Shown in pieces: positions 8,847 to 18,486 of a stretch of DNA of 37,090 nucleotides. Each line of letters starts with the position of its first letter. Positions within the stretch are counted from its first letter, which is position 1. The stretch lies in assembly GCA_020631375.1 (NCBI GenBank), contig JAHDHJ010000008.1, positions 1-37,090 on the forward strand, given 5' to 3'. A program made the translations under genes and the position numbers. This DNA is from Saprospiraceae bacterium. Lineage in GTDB: Bacteria > Bacteroidota > Bacteroidia > Chitinophagales > Saprospiraceae. The notes beneath the pieces were generated by a model that worked only from the letters and a program-made list of their open reading frames with translations, did no database searches and had not been told where the DNA came from.

Positions 8847-10352
8847 ATGAAGAATTTTTTGGGATTTAGTTTCGCACTAATAGTGCTAGTATTAATTGCC
8901 TCTAGTTGTGGCAGTAAAGAGCGTTCATCTACAACAGGATGGAAATATAATGACACCGAATGGGGTGGATTTGAAAAACGCGATTATGAAGGTCAAGAAA
9001 CAGGACCTAATCTGGTTCTGATAGAAGGTGGTACCTTTATGATGGGAGTAACAGAACAAGATGTTACTTTCGAGTGGAATAATATTCCAAGGCGTGTTAC
9101 TGTTTCCTCTTTCTATATGGATGAATCAGAAGTATCCAACCTAGATTATAAAGAATATCTTTATTGGTTGGCTAGGGTTTTTGGGGAATCATACCCAGAA
9201 GTAAAATTGAAAGCCCTACCTGATACCTTGGTTTGGAGGGAAGAATTGGCATTCAATGAACCATTTGTAGAGACTTATTTCAGGCATCCTGCTTATGATA
9301 TGTATCCTGTAGTTGGTGTGAACTGGCTACAAGCGAATGAATATGCTAAATGGAGGACTGATCGAGTGAATGAAATGATTTTGATTGAAAGGGGGATATT
9401 AAACGGGAACCCTGAACAGAAAGATGAGGATAACTTCAATACTGAGGCATATCTAGCTGGTCAATATGAAGGAAGTGTAAGGAAAAATTTACCTGACCTC
9501 AGGTCTGGAGGTGAACGTAAGGTTCAATTTGAGGATGGTATCATGCTGCCATCTTATAGATTACCTACAGAGGCTGAATGGGAGTATGCAGCTCTTTCAT
9601 TACAAGGGAATCAGACATCGACTAAAGACGAGAGAATTTCTGATAAGAGACTTTACCCTTGGAATGGCAATACTGTAAGGGAACAAACCCGTAATAAATA
9701 TCAGGGAAGTATCTTAGCTAACTTTAAGCGTGGTCGTGGTGATTACATGGGTATGGCTGGAAAACTTAATGATAATGGTCATATTACCACTCCTGTTAGA
9801 GCCTTTATGCCTAATGATTTTGGATTATATAATATGGCAGGGAACGTAAGTGAATGGACAATGGACCTTTATCGTCCAATGACTAGCGTTGCTTTACGTG
9901 ATGTAGAAAGCCATGATTTGAATCCATATAGAGGTGGTGTTTTCAAAACTAAGGAATTAGATGAAAATGGGGCTCCGGTTGAGAAAGACAGCTTAGGTAG
10001 ATTGCGTTACAGATATGTAGAAGATGATGAAGTAGCGGAACGTGAAAACTATAAGAGAGGAAAAGTATATGATTATTTAGATGGAGATGAGGAATCAGAA
10101 GTAACATATGATTATGGCAAATCCACCCTTATCAATAACAAGGCTAGGGTAATCAAAGGTGGATCGTGGGCAGATAGGGCTTATTGGATGATTCCTGGAG
10201 CTAGAAGATTCAAACAAGAAGACAAATCGGATAGAACTATTGGTTTCAGATGTGCTATGACTAGAACAGGTAGTCCAAGTGGTAATGAAATTAAAGGAGG
10301 TAACTCTTTTGGGAAGAAAGGAATTTCAAAAAATAAGCGTAAGTATAAATAA
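8847..10352 (+). CDS. gldJ: Gliding motility/T9SS lipoprotein GldJ (SUMF1/formylglycine-generating-enzyme fold)
   Basis: Lipobox LIASSCGSK; 'GGTFMMGVTEQD...YRLPTEAEWEYAAL...GLYNMAGNVSEWTMDLY...VIKGGSWADRAYWMIPGARRF...TIGFRCAM'; next to porUV and murF. Confidence 0.9.
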   Translation: MKNFLGFSFALIVLVLIASSCGSKERSSTTGWKYNDTEWGGFEKRDYEGQETGPNLVLIEGGTFMMGVTEQDVTFEWNNIPRRVTVSSFYMDESEVSNLDYKEYLYWLARVFGESYPEVKLKALPDTLVWREELAFNEPFVETYFRHPAYDMYPVVGVNWLQANEYAKWRTDRVNEMILIERGILNGNPEQKDEDNFNTEAYLAGQYEGSVRKNLPDLRSGGERKVQFEDGIMLPSYRLPTEAEWEYAALSLQGNQTSTKDERISDKRLYPWNGNTVREQTRNKYQGSILANFKRGRGDYMGMAGKLNDNGHITTPVRAFMPNDFGLYNMAGNVSEWTMDLYRPMTSVALRDVESHDLNPYRGGVFKTKELDENGAPVEKDSLGRLRYRYVEDDEVAERENYKRGKVYDYLDGDEESEVTYDYGKSTLINNKARVIKGGSWADRAYWMIPGARRFKQEDKSDRTIGFRCAMTRTGSPSGNEIKGGNSFGKKGISKNKRKYK

Positions 10353-10374
10353 TACGAATTTATCTATTATATTT

Positions 10375-10408
10375 AAGAAGCCTTCATGTAACTACATGAA
10401 GGCTTCTT
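10375..10408 (+). terminator. Rho-independent terminator after gldJ
   Basis: AAGAAGCCTTCATGTAACTACATGAAGGCTTCTT perfect stem, followed by AT-rich sequence. Confidence 0.7.
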
Positions 10409-10438
10409 AATTTTATACTAACAATATCATTTACTTTT

Positions 10439-11698
10439 ATGATTATAGATTTATATAAGAAATTCAAATCTTCCACTGGGGTTTCTACAGACACAAGGAA
10501 AATTGAGAAAGGGTCTATTTTTTTTGCATTGAAAGGGGATAGTTTTAATGGAAATGATTACGCAACTAAAGCGTTGGAATTAGGAGCCGCATTTGCAGTG
10601 ATAGATGAATTGACAGCCGAAGATAATGAGCGTTTTATTCTTGTTGATAATGTACTGGATACTTTGCAGGCATTAGCGAGGCATCATAGGAGGCAATTTG
10701 AAATCCCCATTATAGCGATAACAGGAACGAATGGAAAAACAACAACTAAAGAACTGATATCTGCAATTCTATCTACAAGTTATATTATTCATTCCACCCA
10801 AGGAAACTTCAATAACCATATAGGTGTTCCATTGACACTATTATCAATGGCGGATAACGTGGAAGTTGCAGTAATCGAAATGGGTGCGAACCATAAGGAA
10901 GAAATTAAATTACTTTGTGAAATAGCAGAGCCAACCCACGGTTTAGTTACAAATGTGGGGAAAGCTCATTTGGAAGGGTTCGGCTCATTTGAAGGAGTTA
11001 TAAAAGCCAAAGGTGAACTATATGACTATTTATCTTTTCATAATAAAGTTGCTTTTGTGAATACAAATGAGAAGCATCTTGTCAATATGGCAAAAGATTG
11101 TTCACGGAAAATTGAATATGGAAAAGATGATGTAGGAAATAAAGGTTCTGAACCTTTTCTTCAAGTAGAATGGAAAGAAAAAGAGATACTTTATAGCGCA
11201 AAGACCAACCTAATTGGTTCGTATAATTATAATAATGCCCTTACTGCAATTATACTGGGTAAATATTTTAAGGTTAGTAATGAAAAAATAAAAACGGCAT
11301 TAGAAAACTACATTCCAAAAAATAACCGTTCCCAATTAGTCATTAAAGCTTCCAACAAAGTAATCTTAGATGCCTATAATGCTAACCCGACGAGTATGGC
11401 AGCCGCTCTGGGAAATTTCAATAAAATCCCAAATACACAAAAAATTGTAATTTTAGGAGATATGCTAGAATTGGGATCTGAAAGTGAATTGGAACACAAG
11501 GAAATTTTTGCCTTGGCAAAATCATTCGACTTTGATGCTATAATAACAGTGGGCAGTGAATTTGGAAAAATATCTAAGGAAAACCACTTCCCAAATGTAA
11601 ATGAGATGAAAGAGAAATGGGATTGGAACAATTACCAAAATCGCCTAATCTTAATTAAAGGCTCAAGAGGAATCAGATTGGAAAAACTAATGGAGTGA
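10439..11698 (+). CDS. murF: UDP-N-acetylmuramoyl-tripeptide--D-alanyl-D-alanine ligase MurF
   Basis: 'STDTRKIEKGSIFFALKGDSFNGNDYA', P-loop 'AITGTNGKTTTKELI', 'VIEMGANHKEEI', 'DAYNANPTSMAAAL'. Confidence 0.95.
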   Translation: MIIDLYKKFKSSTGVSTDTRKIEKGSIFFALKGDSFNGNDYATKALELGAAFAVIDELTAEDNERFILVDNVLDTLQALARHHRRQFEIPIIAITGTNGKTTTKELISAILSTSYIIHSTQGNFNNHIGVPLTLLSMADNVEVAVIEMGANHKEEIKLLCEIAEPTHGLVTNVGKAHLEGFGSFEGVIKAKGELYDYLSFHNKVAFVNTNEKHLVNMAKDCSRKIEYGKDDVGNKGSEPFLQVEWKEKEILYSAKTNLIGSYNYNNALTAIILGKYFKVSNEKIKTALENYIPKNNRSQLVIKASNKVILDAYNANPTSMAAALGNFNKIPNTQKIVILGDMLELGSESELEHKEIFALAKSFDFDAIITVGSEFGKISKENHFPNVNEMKEKWDWNNYQNRLILIKGSRGIRLEKLME

Positions 11699-11712
11699 AC
11701 CCAAGAATTTTC

Positions 11713-12810
11713 TTAGATAAACCTTTCTATAGCCAATAATAATCTATCTGGCATTTCTCCATTGCAAGCAAGTTGATAGTCCTTGTATGAACATGGGACT
11801 AAACGGTGCCGATTCATATCTTCCTTGTCATTTAAAGGAATTTGTATCCACCAACGCCCACTCTTATTACTTTTCCAAAATGTGATCTGATTAGAGTAAC
11901 CTTTGAGGTCCACTATATATTCTGTCATATCAGCATTAGAAAAAGGATAATCCCCTTTCCTATTCTTGAATCCATCAATAAAATACCATATGATTTGGGA
12001 AACGAGTTGTGCAGTAAGGCTGGTTTTATCCTTTTTAGGAAGGAAGCCCGAAATACTAAATGAACTCAATTTATTACTCATTCCCGCATAATGGACAAGT
12101 TTGCAGGCATCTTCTGTCGTAATTCCATTAGGACTGCTCAACTCAATACCATTACATTCAGAACCTTTCAATACATCCAAATGGAAAAACATCATATCCG
12201 CATCCCTTATTACAGGTTCTGCTTCTTCCAAAGAAGCTTTTAGCGTACCCAACCTTAGTCCATCATATCGTTGTTCACCCAGCCATTCGAGTATTTTGGG
12301 ATTAGTGAAATGGGATTGATAACCCAATAAGCCTACATTAAGAATGTGCTGCCCATATTTTTCTAATAGTGAATTCAAAAAATCCTTTTTTTCCGAATTC
12401 AAGCTAAATGGGATGTTTTCACTGATAATTGAAACATTACTGAATTTCCTAATGCCCTTATGAGCAAGGAATTGAGGAATGGCTTTTACATCCTTACCCC
12501 CTATGATAATAGGTAAGATGTTTCCATCAATAAGTTCACTGAGGATTTGGATAACAAAATTGTCATCGCTTTTCCTTAGATTTCCAAGGTCCACACAGTT
12601 CAATTCACCAAAATGCCAAGCTAATTGATACAATTGTTTTCTGATGATGTCCGCACTTTTATCAAGACCAATAATCACAATAGGGACATCTTTTAAGTTT
12701 GGCATTTTGCCATCATAAATATCAATGTGGTGGTAAAAAGTGTGGGATTCCAAATTTTGATTAGGAATAATTGAACTAATATCAATCGGTTTCAGCCAGT
12801 TTTCAAGCAT
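11713..12810 (-). CDS. Arginase/formimidoylglutamase superfamily protein, apparently lacking Mn ligands
   Basis: Arginase-like order of motifs (CVDLGNL, ILPIIIGGKD, MMFFHLDVLKG, SSPNGITTEDACKLVHYAG) plus a C-terminal 'RWWIQIPL...LVPCSYKDYQLACNGEMPDRLLLAIERF' extension. Confidence 0.75.
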   Translation of the reverse strand: MLENWLKPIDISSIIPNQNLESHTFYHHIDIYDGKMPNLKDVPIVIIGLDKSADIIRKQLYQLAWHFGELNCVDLGNLRKSDDNFVIQILSELIDGNILPIIIGGKDVKAIPQFLAHKGIRKFSNVSIISENIPFSLNSEKKDFLNSLLEKYGQHILNVGLLGYQSHFTNPKILEWLGEQRYDGLRLGTLKASLEEAEPVIRDADMMFFHLDVLKGSECNGIELSSPNGITTEDACKLVHYAGMSNKLSSFSISGFLPKKDKTSLTAQLVSQIIWYFIDGFKNRKGDYPFSNADMTEYIVDLKGYSNQITFWKSNKSGRWWIQIPLNDKEDMNRHRLVPCSYKDYQLACNGEMPDRLLLAIERFI

Positions 12811-12963
12811 ATATTTAATGATAAATCAACATTATTTTCGCCTAAAGGTATGATACCTAGCCGATTTGAAAAAAGAAGCAGGCATTTGTTTTTAATTTTT
12901 TTATTGAAAAATAAGCTTAGCCTTTGTATCAATTGATTAATTTTGCAGTCAATTCAAGAGCAT

Positions 12964-14193
12964 ATGGAAAAATTACTGAAAAAATACAAAGAAAAGAAAC
13001 CTGAAATAGTCTTCGAATGGAACGACGAAGAAACGGGTGCAAGCGGATGGGTTGTCATCAATTCCTTAAGAAATGGAGCTGCAGGAGGAGGAACAAGGAT
13101 GCGTCTAGGTTTAAATAAGGAGGAAGTTGTTTCACTTTCTAAGGTGATGGAAATAAAATTTTCTGTTTGCGGACCGGATATTGGCGGAGCCAAATCAGGA
13201 ATAAATTTTGACCCAAATGATCCCAGACGGGAAAGGGTATTGGAAAAATGGTATTCTGCAGTTTATCCTTTATTGAAAAATTATTACGGGACAGGAGGGG
13301 ATATGAATGTTGATGAAATCAAAGATGTGATTCCGATTACAGAGGAATTGGGGCTTTGGCACCCACAAGAGGGTATTGTTAATGGACACTTGCATCTAAA
13401 TGAGGGTGCAAAAATTGGCGTTGTTGGTCAGTTGAGACAAGGCTGTACTAAAATCGTAGAAGATCCGGACTTTGTTCCAGACGGTTCAAGGGATTATGCT
13501 GTAGCTGATAAGATAACAGGTTATGGAGTTTCAGAATCTGTAAAACACTACTATAACATATATAGGGGAGGGGCAGTTAAGGATAAAAAGGTAATTATAC
13601 AAGGGTGGGGGAATGTTGCATCAGCAGCAGCAGTTTACCTTGCATTGGAAGGTGCAAAAATAATTGGCATTCTGGATAAGGATCATGGAATACTGAACGA
13701 GCGTGGATTCTCTTTTGAAGAGGTTAAACAATTGTTCATCAATAAAAAGGGAAATAAGCTTAATGTTGACGGAATGAAGCCATCTTCCCAAATAAATGAA
13801 GATTTTTGGGGAATGGGGGCAGATATTTTTATCCCAGGGGCAGCGTCCAAACTTGTTACACGTTCTCAAGTGGATGCTTTGGTTGAAGGAAGCTTGGAAG
13901 TAATGGCTTGTGGAGCTAATGTTCCATTTGTAGATGACGAAATTTTCTTTGGACCTACAGCTCGTTATGCAGACACTAAGTTCAGCATAATTCCGGATTT
14001 TATTTCCAATTGTGGAATGGCAAGGGTTTTTGCATATTTTATGAAACCGGATGTTCCCATGACAGATAAAGCTATTTTTGGGGATGTTTCAGATACAATA
14101 AGGAAAGCCTTATTAGAAGTACATGCAGAAAATCCGGAAAGAGTTAATATTTCGACAAAAGCCTTAGAGATTGCATTGGCAAAACTATTGTGA
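12964..14193 (+). CDS. Glu/Leu/Phe/Val dehydrogenase family protein
   Basis: 'NGAAGGGTRMRLGLNKEEVVSLSKVMEIKFSVCGPDIGGAKSGINFDP' and 'VIIQGWGNVASAAAVYLALEGAKIIGILD' Rossmann motif; ATG at 12964 preferred over TTG at 12943. Confidence 0.9.
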   Translation: MEKLLKKYKEKKPEIVFEWNDEETGASGWVVINSLRNGAAGGGTRMRLGLNKEEVVSLSKVMEIKFSVCGPDIGGAKSGINFDPNDPRRERVLEKWYSAVYPLLKNYYGTGGDMNVDEIKDVIPITEELGLWHPQEGIVNGHLHLNEGAKIGVVGQLRQGCTKIVEDPDFVPDGSRDYAVADKITGYGVSESVKHYYNIYRGGAVKDKKVIIQGWGNVASAAAVYLALEGAKIIGILDKDHGILNERGFSFEEVKQLFINKKGNKLNVDGMKPSSQINEDFWGMGADIFIPGAASKLVTRSQVDALVEGSLEVMACGANVPFVDDEIFFGPTARYADTKFSIIPDFISNCGMARVFAYFMKPDVPMTDKAIFGDVSDTIRKALLEVHAENPERVNISTKALEIALAKLL

Positions 14194-14261
14194 TTTAATT
14201 CTACTAATTCCACTTTTTTCTTATTTTATAAAGATTTAGGCTAAAAAAATGTGACAAATGT

Positions 14262-14291
14262 TTGCATACATTAAAAAAAGCAATAGATTTG
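14262..14291 (+). promoter_or_regulatory. Bacteroidetes-type promoter for the OmpA-family gene
   Basis: TTG at 14262-14264, 19-nt spacer, TAGATTTG at 14284-14291. Confidence 0.6.
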
Positions 14292-14363
14292 TACTTCGAT
14301 TGATAATGATCAATTGAAAATAATAGAAACACCTTATTTATTAATCATACAAAGTAAAACCCT

Positions 14364-16184
14364 ATGACGAAGAGAATTTACGCTTTGTTGGTTTTACTGT
14401 CTTGTGCAACTTTTACATTTGCTCAAAACAGTTTAGACGTACCATCTTATGACGGGTCCTCAGAAGGATTCCAAGACGAGGAAAGAACTGAAGTTTCAGA
14501 CGAAAAATACTTTCCTCCAAAACCTAAACACGGAACCGAAATCGGTCTGAATATAGGTCATCACTTTATACACGGTGATGTTTATGCACGCCCAGGTTGG
14601 GGAATAGGCCTTCATGTTAGAAGAGCAATTAATTACACTATGTCTTGGAGGATCCAAGGCGTCTATGGACAAAACTTCGGTTTGGAAGATAGACTTTCTA
14701 GAATAGGCTATGTTACATCTGATGATGATGAGGGTAGTGGAATTCAATTACCTAAGGCTACTTATGAAGGTTTAGGGTATCAGCACGGTTCTCAAATTTA
14801 TAGGAATTATAGAACTACTACAGGTTGGGTTTCTGGTCATTTTATTGCGAATATTTCTAATATTCTTTTCCACAAAAAAGAGAATAAATGGAATCTTTAT
14901 GTCTTTGCAGGACCTTCTTTGCTATATTATAAAGGTAAGACCAACTTGTTAAATGAGAATGGTACAAATTATACTAGGCTTAATGGAGTAACCCCAGGAA
15001 TGGAAGTCAATATAGCTGGTATAGAAAATAATGAAGAGTGGTTAAACAGAGATCGTCTTAAAGAAATCAAGAAATATCTTGATAGTTCTTATGAAACACC
15101 ATTTGTTTATGGGAACGGAAATCCTGATGATGCTGAATCAAATGTTCCTGGCTACCAAGATTTTAACTTGTTAGGTAGGACTAATTTTTCCCTTATGCCA
15201 TCTGTAGATGTAGGTGCAGGAGTTGCTCGTAAGTTCGGAAAGAGAATTAATATTGCTCTTGAACACCAAGCAATGATTAGTTTGAATGATGATCTTGATG
15301 GACACGTTGCAGGACGTAACGTTGATGTCCCTCACTATACAAACTTGAAAATTAATTTCAACCTTATGCGTAAGGATGCTATTGAGCCTCTTTACTGGGT
15401 GAATCCATTGGATAATTCCATGAGAGATATAGCTGAAATAAAGAAAAATCGTTTCAAGTTAAAAGATGCTGATGGCGATGGTGTAGTAGATGAGTTCGAT
15501 GAAGAACCTGACACTCCAGAAGATTGCCCAGTTGATACGAAAGGTCGTCGTTTAGATAGCGATGGTGATGGAGTATTCGATTGTGATGATGCTGAACCTT
15601 ACACGCCATTCGATTTAATTGCAAATGTAGATGATAAAGGAGTTGCTCCTGAAGTTGAAGTTTGTGAAGATTGCTTGACTAAAGAGGATATCCTTAGAAT
15701 AGGTAAGGAGAACAGATGGGATGTACAACCTGCTCCTGCTCCTGCTGCTGTTGCAAGAGGGTGTGGAGAATGGTTCTTACCTATGATTCACTTCGATTTG
15801 AACAAGTACAACTTGAAGTCGGAAGCTAAGGCACAATTACACCACATTGCACGTGTAATGAAAGAATGTCCGGAAATCTGTGTTGTTGCTCATGGTCATA
15901 CAGATAAGCTTAACAACAATGCTTATAATGAAAAATTATCTTATAACCGTGCCAAGACTGCAGTTGATTATTTGACGCAAGTTTACGGTATCTCTCCAAG
16001 TCGTTTGAAAGTTAACTATGGTGGTGAAGAATCACCTCTAGTTGATACAAATGCTTCTTCGTTCATCAACCGTCGTGTTGAGTTCAGAGTATGTAAAGGA
16101 GAAATAGATATGGGATCTCCTGATGGATCTTCTCCAAATAATGGAGGATTCGGAACAAGTGGTTCTGCTCCAGTTAAGTACTAA
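14364..16184 (+). CDS. OmpA family outer membrane protein with TSP3-like Ca-binding repeats
   Basis: Signal peptide; 'DADGDGVVDEFDEEPDTPEDCPVD...DSDGDGVFDCDDAEP'; OmpA C-terminal domain 'IHFDLNKYNLKSEAKAQLHHIARVM...GHTDKLNNNAYNEKLSYNRAKTAVDYL...INRRVEFRVC'. Confidence 0.93.
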   Translation: MTKRIYALLVLLSCATFTFAQNSLDVPSYDGSSEGFQDEERTEVSDEKYFPPKPKHGTEIGLNIGHHFIHGDVYARPGWGIGLHVRRAINYTMSWRIQGVYGQNFGLEDRLSRIGYVTSDDDEGSGIQLPKATYEGLGYQHGSQIYRNYRTTTGWVSGHFIANISNILFHKKENKWNLYVFAGPSLLYYKGKTNLLNENGTNYTRLNGVTPGMEVNIAGIENNEEWLNRDRLKEIKKYLDSSYETPFVYGNGNPDDAESNVPGYQDFNLLGRTNFSLMPSVDVGAGVARKFGKRINIALEHQAMISLNDDLDGHVAGRNVDVPHYTNLKINFNLMRKDAIEPLYWVNPLDNSMRDIAEIKKNRFKLKDADGDGVVDEFDEEPDTPEDCPVDTKGRRLDSDGDGVFDCDDAEPYTPFDLIANVDDKGVAPEVEVCEDCLTKEDILRIGKENRWDVQPAPAPAAVARGCGEWFLPMIHFDLNKYNLKSEAKAQLHHIARVMKECPEICVVAHGHTDKLNNNAYNEKLSYNRAKTAVDYLTQVYGISPSRLKVNYGGEESPLVDTNASSFINRRVEFRVCKGEIDMGSPDGSSPNNGGFGTSGSAPVKY

Positions 16185-16210
16185 TTAGAAGTATCTTACT
16201 GAATTTTAAA

Positions 16211-16240
16211 AATGCCTATCGGAATTTTCCGATAGGCATT
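16211..16240. terminator. Bidirectional terminator between convergent OmpA-family and epimerase genes
   Basis: AATGCCTATCGGAATTTTCCGATAGGCATT stem followed by T run. Confidence 0.8.
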
Positions 16241-16283
16241 TTTTATGTTTTATAATAAAAGCAATAGAATAGGTCTGATCCAA

Positions 16284-17264
16284 TTATTTGCTTTTCAAAA
16301 AATGACAAGTATGTTTAACGGTATCTTCTAAAGAAGAATAACTTACACCTGCATTGAGCGATTTCAAGTTAGAGTATTGATAACTTAATGAGGAAAGTTG
16401 TGCAGTTTCTTTAGTTACTAATGGACTTTTCCCAGTAATGAGGGACTTTATTTTTTCAACCCGCCATGATAGAGCTTGAAGTAAAGGGCTTACTTTTATA
16501 TTGGGTGCCTTTACATTTAATTCGGATGCAACAAGATTTAAGAATTTTGAATAGGGAGTATTATTTCCATTCAAAATGAATCTTTCTCCATTAATATTGG
16601 CTTCAGCAAGAAGAATCATGGCATTAGCTACATCCCTTACATCTACAAAACCAGTAGAACCCAAAGGATAGAATTTTAATCCGTTTTTTACTTTATGGAA
16701 TAATTTTGAACTGCCCTTATCCCAATATCCTCTTCCTAAAATGACTGATGGGTTGACAATTATTACGGGTAACCCCTCGGCGTATCCTCTCCAGACTTCC
16801 ATTTCTGCTAAGAATTTGCTTTTTGCATATGCAGAATTTAGTTTACTCTCTTCCCATTTTGTATTCTCAGTAATAGGTTCGGTCATTTTTTCCGGACGTC
16901 CAATGGCAGCAATGGAACTTGTATGAATAAGTTTTTCCACTTGGTGGTGGAGACAAACATTTACAATGTTTTCCGTTCCCTGAACGTTTATATCCATCAT
17001 TTTTTTCCTTTCTTTTGGTGAAAAAGAAACAATGGCAGCACAATGAAAAACCCAATCCACATCATTAATGGCTTCTTCAAGAAAAGGAATTTCTAAAACA
17101 TCTCCACTAACCCAGTCGATTTTATCTCTTATGTCATCGACCAAATCCATTTTGCTGTTTTTGCGTTTTGAAGCTCGGATTTTATATCCTTTCCTAATTA
17201 GGGAACGGCATAAATGAGAACCCAATAAACCTGTAGCACCGGTAACGAATACTTTTTTTGACAT
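16284..17264 (-). CDS. NAD-dependent epimerase/dehydratase (extended SDR)
   Basis: 'KVFVTGATGLLGSHLCRSLIRKGYKIRA', 'DVDWVFHCAAIVSF', 'SAYAKSKFLAE'. Confidence 0.9.
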   Translation of the reverse strand: MSKKVFVTGATGLLGSHLCRSLIRKGYKIRASKRKNSKMDLVDDIRDKIDWVSGDVLEIPFLEEAINDVDWVFHCAAIVSFSPKERKKMMDINVQGTENIVNVCLHHQVEKLIHTSSIAAIGRPEKMTEPITENTKWEESKLNSAYAKSKFLAEMEVWRGYAEGLPVIIVNPSVILGRGYWDKGSSKLFHKVKNGLKFYPLGSTGFVDVRDVANAMILLAEANINGERFILNGNNTPYSKFLNLVASELNVKAPNIKVSPLLQALSWRVEKIKSLITGKSPLVTKETAQLSSLSYQYSNLKSLNAGVSYSSLEDTVKHTCHFLKSK

Positions 17265-17265
17265 T

Positions 17266-18363
17266 CTAGATTTGTTTTTTTATTCCTTGATAAATTGCTC
17301 CACCAATACTGTCAGCTTTGGCATTTGTGATTTCAGAGAAACAATTCACTTTATTCCTTACTCGTAATAAGCCTAAAAGAGCGATTAATAAAGCTTCTTT
17401 AAAATTAATGATTTCTATATCAGGTAGCTCGATTTTTATTTTTCCATCTAAATTTTCATTGATACATTCAATTAAAAAAGAATTAAATGCCCCGCCTCCG
17501 GAAACTAAAACTTTTGATTTTTTATCAATTTCAAAAGATAGAATAGACTTTGCTATTTGTAAACCAAACACTTTGCTACAAGTATGTAATCTATCTTTAA
17601 CGGATGCTTCATAATTGAGAATCTTTGGTAAAAAGTTGTTTTTTATATTCTGGTTATCCAATGATTTTGGAAATGGCATCTGATAAAAAGGGTATTGGTT
17701 TAAAAAATCATATAACTCCGTTATGATTTTACCAGACTTTCCAATATCACCATTATGATCATATTCCATTCCTAACAATTGTGCGAGAGAATTAAGAATT
17801 TGGTTGCAAGGAGTAATATCATAAGCAGAAATTTTACCATTTTTTTGGTGAGTGAGATTAGCTATGCCGCCTAAGTTTAAAAGGAAATCATAATCTGGAA
17901 ATAAATATTTATCCACAGTAGGAGCAAGTGGAGTTCCTTCGCCCTCTAGTGCTACATCATGCCCTCTGAAATTGCAGATTGTAGGCAAGCCCGTTTTACT
18001 GGCAAGTGCTGCCCCATCGCCAATTTGGCAAGTCAGCATTCTATTGGGATAATGGTAGATAGTGTGTCCATGAGAGGCAATAAAATCAGGATCTATGTCA
18101 TGTTTATCAATAAAAGCATTGACTAAATCTCCCATATAATGACCAAAATAAGTATGTGATTTCACAAAATCCAATGCACTTTGTTGAGGGAGATTTGCCA
18201 ATCTCAATTGCCATTTCTCTTCATATGGAACTGTTTCTGCCTTGAGAATCTCCCAGTCCAAAATTTCTTCATCCATTTCAAACTTACAATAGGCAATATC
18301 CAATCCGTCCAATGAACTTCCCGACATTAATCCGAGAATATGATATGTTTTTTTTGTTTTCAT
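17266..18363 (-). CDS. anmK: Anhydro-N-acetylmuramic acid kinase AnmK
   Basis: 'YHILGLMSGSSLDGLDIAYC', 'FIASHGHTIYHYPN', 'CNFRGHDVALEGEGTPLAPTVDKYLF', 'LLNLGGIANLT', 'VLVSGGGAFNSFLIE'. Confidence 0.93.
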   Translation of the reverse strand: MKTKKTYHILGLMSGSSLDGLDIAYCKFEMDEEILDWEILKAETVPYEEKWQLRLANLPQQSALDFVKSHTYFGHYMGDLVNAFIDKHDIDPDFIASHGHTIYHYPNRMLTCQIGDGAALASKTGLPTICNFRGHDVALEGEGTPLAPTVDKYLFPDYDFLLNLGGIANLTHQKNGKISAYDITPCNQILNSLAQLLGMEYDHNGDIGKSGKIITELYDFLNQYPFYQMPFPKSLDNQNIKNNFLPKILNYEASVKDRLHTCSKVFGLQIAKSILSFEIDKKSKVLVSGGGAFNSFLIECINENLDGKIKIELPDIEIINFKEALLIALLGLLRVRNKVNCFSEITNAKADSIGGAIYQGIKKQI

Positions 18364-18447
18364 TAAGGGCTAAGATAGGACTATAAATGAAAAAAATCAG
18401 ATTAGTGTTAAATCAATAAAAAACTAAGGAAACTTTATAACCTTTTT

Positions 18448-18478
18448 TTGTTTCCACTGTTTTATACCCATACATTTG
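18448..18478 (+). promoter_or_regulatory. Bacteroidetes-type promoter of the tetR-efflux operon
   Basis: TTG 18448-18450, 20-nt spacer, TACATTTG 18471-18478; ATG starts at 18487. Confidence 0.6.
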
Positions 18479-18486
18479 CGTGAGAA

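Noticed and set aside
12938-12945. TAATTTTG as a -7 element for the dehydrogenase gene
   Set aside because: Matches TAnnTTTG, but no TTG at a suitable -33 distance; used only as mild support for the ATG start at 12964.
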